From Bacteroidales bacterium (GTDB lineage Bacteria > Bacteroidota > Bacteroidia > Bacteroidales > JAADJA01), in NCBI GenBank assembly GCA_020438105.1, contig JAGQVE010000029.1:1-45515 (forward strand): a stretch of 45,515 nt of DNA, given 5' to 3'. The notes under the pieces were generated by a model. The model had not been told where the DNA came from. It saw only the letters and a list, made by a program, of their open reading frames with translations, and did no database searches. The position numbers were made by a program, and so were the translations under genes. The stretch's first letter is position 1, and the number at the start of each line of letters is the position of its first letter. This document shows, in pieces, positions 44,203 through 45,515 of this stretch.

Positions 44203-45515
44203 ATGGCCCGTAATGTCGACATACTGGAAACGCCCATTGAATACCTTAAGGGAGTGGGTCCTGCCCGTGCTGATGTGCTTAAAAAAGAACTTGGAATTTT
44301 CAACTTTAACCACCTTCTTACCTACTATCCTTTTCGCTATATTGATCGGAGTAAGTTTTACAAGATTCGCGAAATCAATGATGATTCCACATACATCCAA
44401 ATCAAAGGCACTATTCTGAATATTCAGAAAATAGGGAAGCCACGATCGCAGCGGCTGGTGGCCATGTTCAGGGATGAATCCGGTATTACAGAGCTGGTGT
44501 GGTTTAAAGGCATTAAATGGATCGAGCAGAAATTAACTCCAGGGGCCGAATATGTCGTTTTTGGGAAACCGAACCTATTTAATAACAGATACAATTTCCC
44601 TCACCCCGAAATTGAAACGGTAGCCGAACAACAGGAAACCATCGAAGAAAAACTCCAACCCTTTTATTCCTCAACTGAAAAATTAAAAAGCAAAGGCCTG
44701 GACAGCAAAGGCATCCGAAAGATCACAAAAAACCTGCTGGTGCAAGTGCAGGGGTTTATCAAAGAAAATCTAAATGAGGAGTTGCTTACTTCCCTTAAGT
44801 TGATCCCACGTGAACAAGCCATTTTAAACATCCATTTTCCCACCGATCCTGCTGTTCTTGAAAAAGCACGTGCCCGTTTGAAATTTGAGGAGTTTTTTTT
44901 CATTCAGTTGAACCTGTTAAAATTAAAGCTCCTCCGGCTTGAAAAACTGCAAGGAAACCGGTTTGGAGTAGTTGGAACTTTTTTCAATGACTTTTTTCAA
45001 AACCACCTGCCCTTTGAATTGACCAATGCCCAAAAAAAGGTGATCAAAGAGATCCGTGCTGATCTGGGTTCCGGCAAACAAATGAACCGGCTTTTGCAAG
45101 GCGATGTAGGAAGCGGTAAAACCCTGGTGGCTCTCATGTCGATGCTGATTGCACTTGACAACGGTTTCCAGGCCTGCCTCATGGCCCCCACCGAAATTCT
45201 CGCAGCACAACACTATAAAACCATCTCACGGATGATGGAAGGCCTACCGGTTCAGGTAGACCTCCTCACCGGCTCCACCAAAGCTAAACAGCGCAAAGAA
45301 ATGCATGAGTTGCTCCAAAGCGGTAACCTCCACATTTTAATCGGTACACATGCCCTGATCGAAGAAAGTGTGCAATTCAATAACCTTGGTTTGGTGGTGA
45401 TCGACGAGCAACACCGTTTTGGGGTGGCACAGCGCGCCCGAATGTGGAAAAAAAATACCATTCCGCCCCATGTGCTGGTGATGACAGCTACACCCATCCC
45501 CCGAACTTTAGCCAT
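44203..45515 (+). CDS. recG: ATP-dependent DNA helicase RecG, N-terminal part
   Basis: Partial gene running off the right edge; 437 codons are visible from the ATG at 44203 (MARNVDILETPIEYLKGVGP). The N-terminal wedge/OB domain carries NHLLTYYPFRYIDRS and IQIKGTILNIQ. The helicase domain shows the Walker A loop GDVGSGKT, motif Ia LMAPTEILAAQHY, GTHALIEE, Walker B-like VVIDEQHRFGV (DEQH, typical of RecG) and motif III MTATPIPRTLA. RecG remodels stalled forks and Holliday junctions. It follows the T9SS terminator on the same strand, so its promoter lies within the ~40 bp before the ATG or reads through. The C-terminus is outside the window. Confidence 0.96.
   Translation, partial: MARNVDILETPIEYLKGVGPARADVLKKELGIFNFNHLLTYYPFRYIDRSKFYKIREINDDSTYIQIKGTILNIQKIGKPRSQRLVAMFRDESGITELVWFKGIKWIEQKLTPGAEYVVFGKPNLFNNRYNFPHPEIETVAEQQETIEEKLQPFYSSTEKLKSKGLDSKGIRKITKNLLVQVQGFIKENLNEELLTSLKLIPREQAILNIHFPTDPAVLEKARARLKFEEFFFIQLNLLKLKLLRLEKLQGNRFGVVGTFFNDFFQNHLPFELTNAQKKVIKEIRADLGSGKQMNRLLQGDVGSGKTLVALMSMLIALDNGFQACLMAPTEILAAQHYKTISRMMEGLPVQVDLLTGSTKAKQRKEMHELLQSGNLHILIGTHALIEESVQFNNLGLVVIDEQHRFGVAQRARMWKKNTIPPHVLVMTATPIPRTLA

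Overview
The window is a chromosomal segment of a member of the Bacteroidota (Bacteroidetes). Evidence: a complete porP-gldK-gldL-gldM-gldN type IX secretion/gliding locus, a second mutY-ssb-gldE-gldD locus, three secreted proteins with C-terminal T9SS sorting domains, promoters of the TAnnTTTG type, and few Shine-Dalgarno sequences. Genus cannot be read from the sequence. Gene content is mostly core chromosome. I see no prophage, transposase, integrase, CRISPR array, tRNA or rRNA.

Layout. 1-4756 (minus strand): the N-terminus of apolipoprotein N-acyltransferase (lnt, cut by the edge), a 7-bp tandem repeat, hflX and trpS (probable operon), RNase G (rng), a strong hairpin terminator, an unlisted 29-residue ribosomal-type basic peptide (COX24/mS38-like) and an HU protein. 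4881-8484 (plus): mutY, ssb, gldE, gldD. 8493-10556 (minus): a T9SS cargo protein and a GNAT/YoaP-type fusion. 10694-14435 (plus): a secreted M14 carboxypeptidase with T9SS tail and an M23 lipoprotein. 14567-16894: a three-gene module of membrane protein, winged-helix regulator and CreD, with the same inverted repeat before its first and last genes. 16966-19090: DUF1361 membrane protein overlapping a B12-binding radical SAM protein. 19203-21907: a small T9SS-tail protein overlapping a Cthe_2159-type beta-helix protein that has no tail of its own. 22070-31974 (minus): leuS, a DUF3108 protein and a giant alpha-2-macroglobulin whose thioester position appears lost. 32115-33164: a di-haem cytochrome-c peroxidase lipoprotein. 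33166-37518 (minus): a GT-C-like membrane protein, glyS with a small zinc-ribbon gene, and a YitT protein. 37939-44115 (plus): the T9SS operon, closed by a terminator. 44203-end: the start of recG.

How the parts fit. GldL and GldM form the proton-driven motor of the T9SS; GldK, GldN and PorP are envelope partners; GldD and GldE are required for the same machinery in gliding species. The three tailed proteins are its likely clients. Lnt would help mature the several lipoproteins here (GldK, GldD, M23 protein, peroxidase).

I did not find a clearly new multi-gene system. The best leads are the repeated TACTTTG-N5-CAAAGTA operator around the winged-helix/CreD module, the perfect 16-bp palindrome in front of gldK, the CCUCC-loop hairpin behind the 29-residue gene, the degenerate thioester and TonB-plug-like segment of the macroglobulin, and the internal repeats that lengthen GldL.
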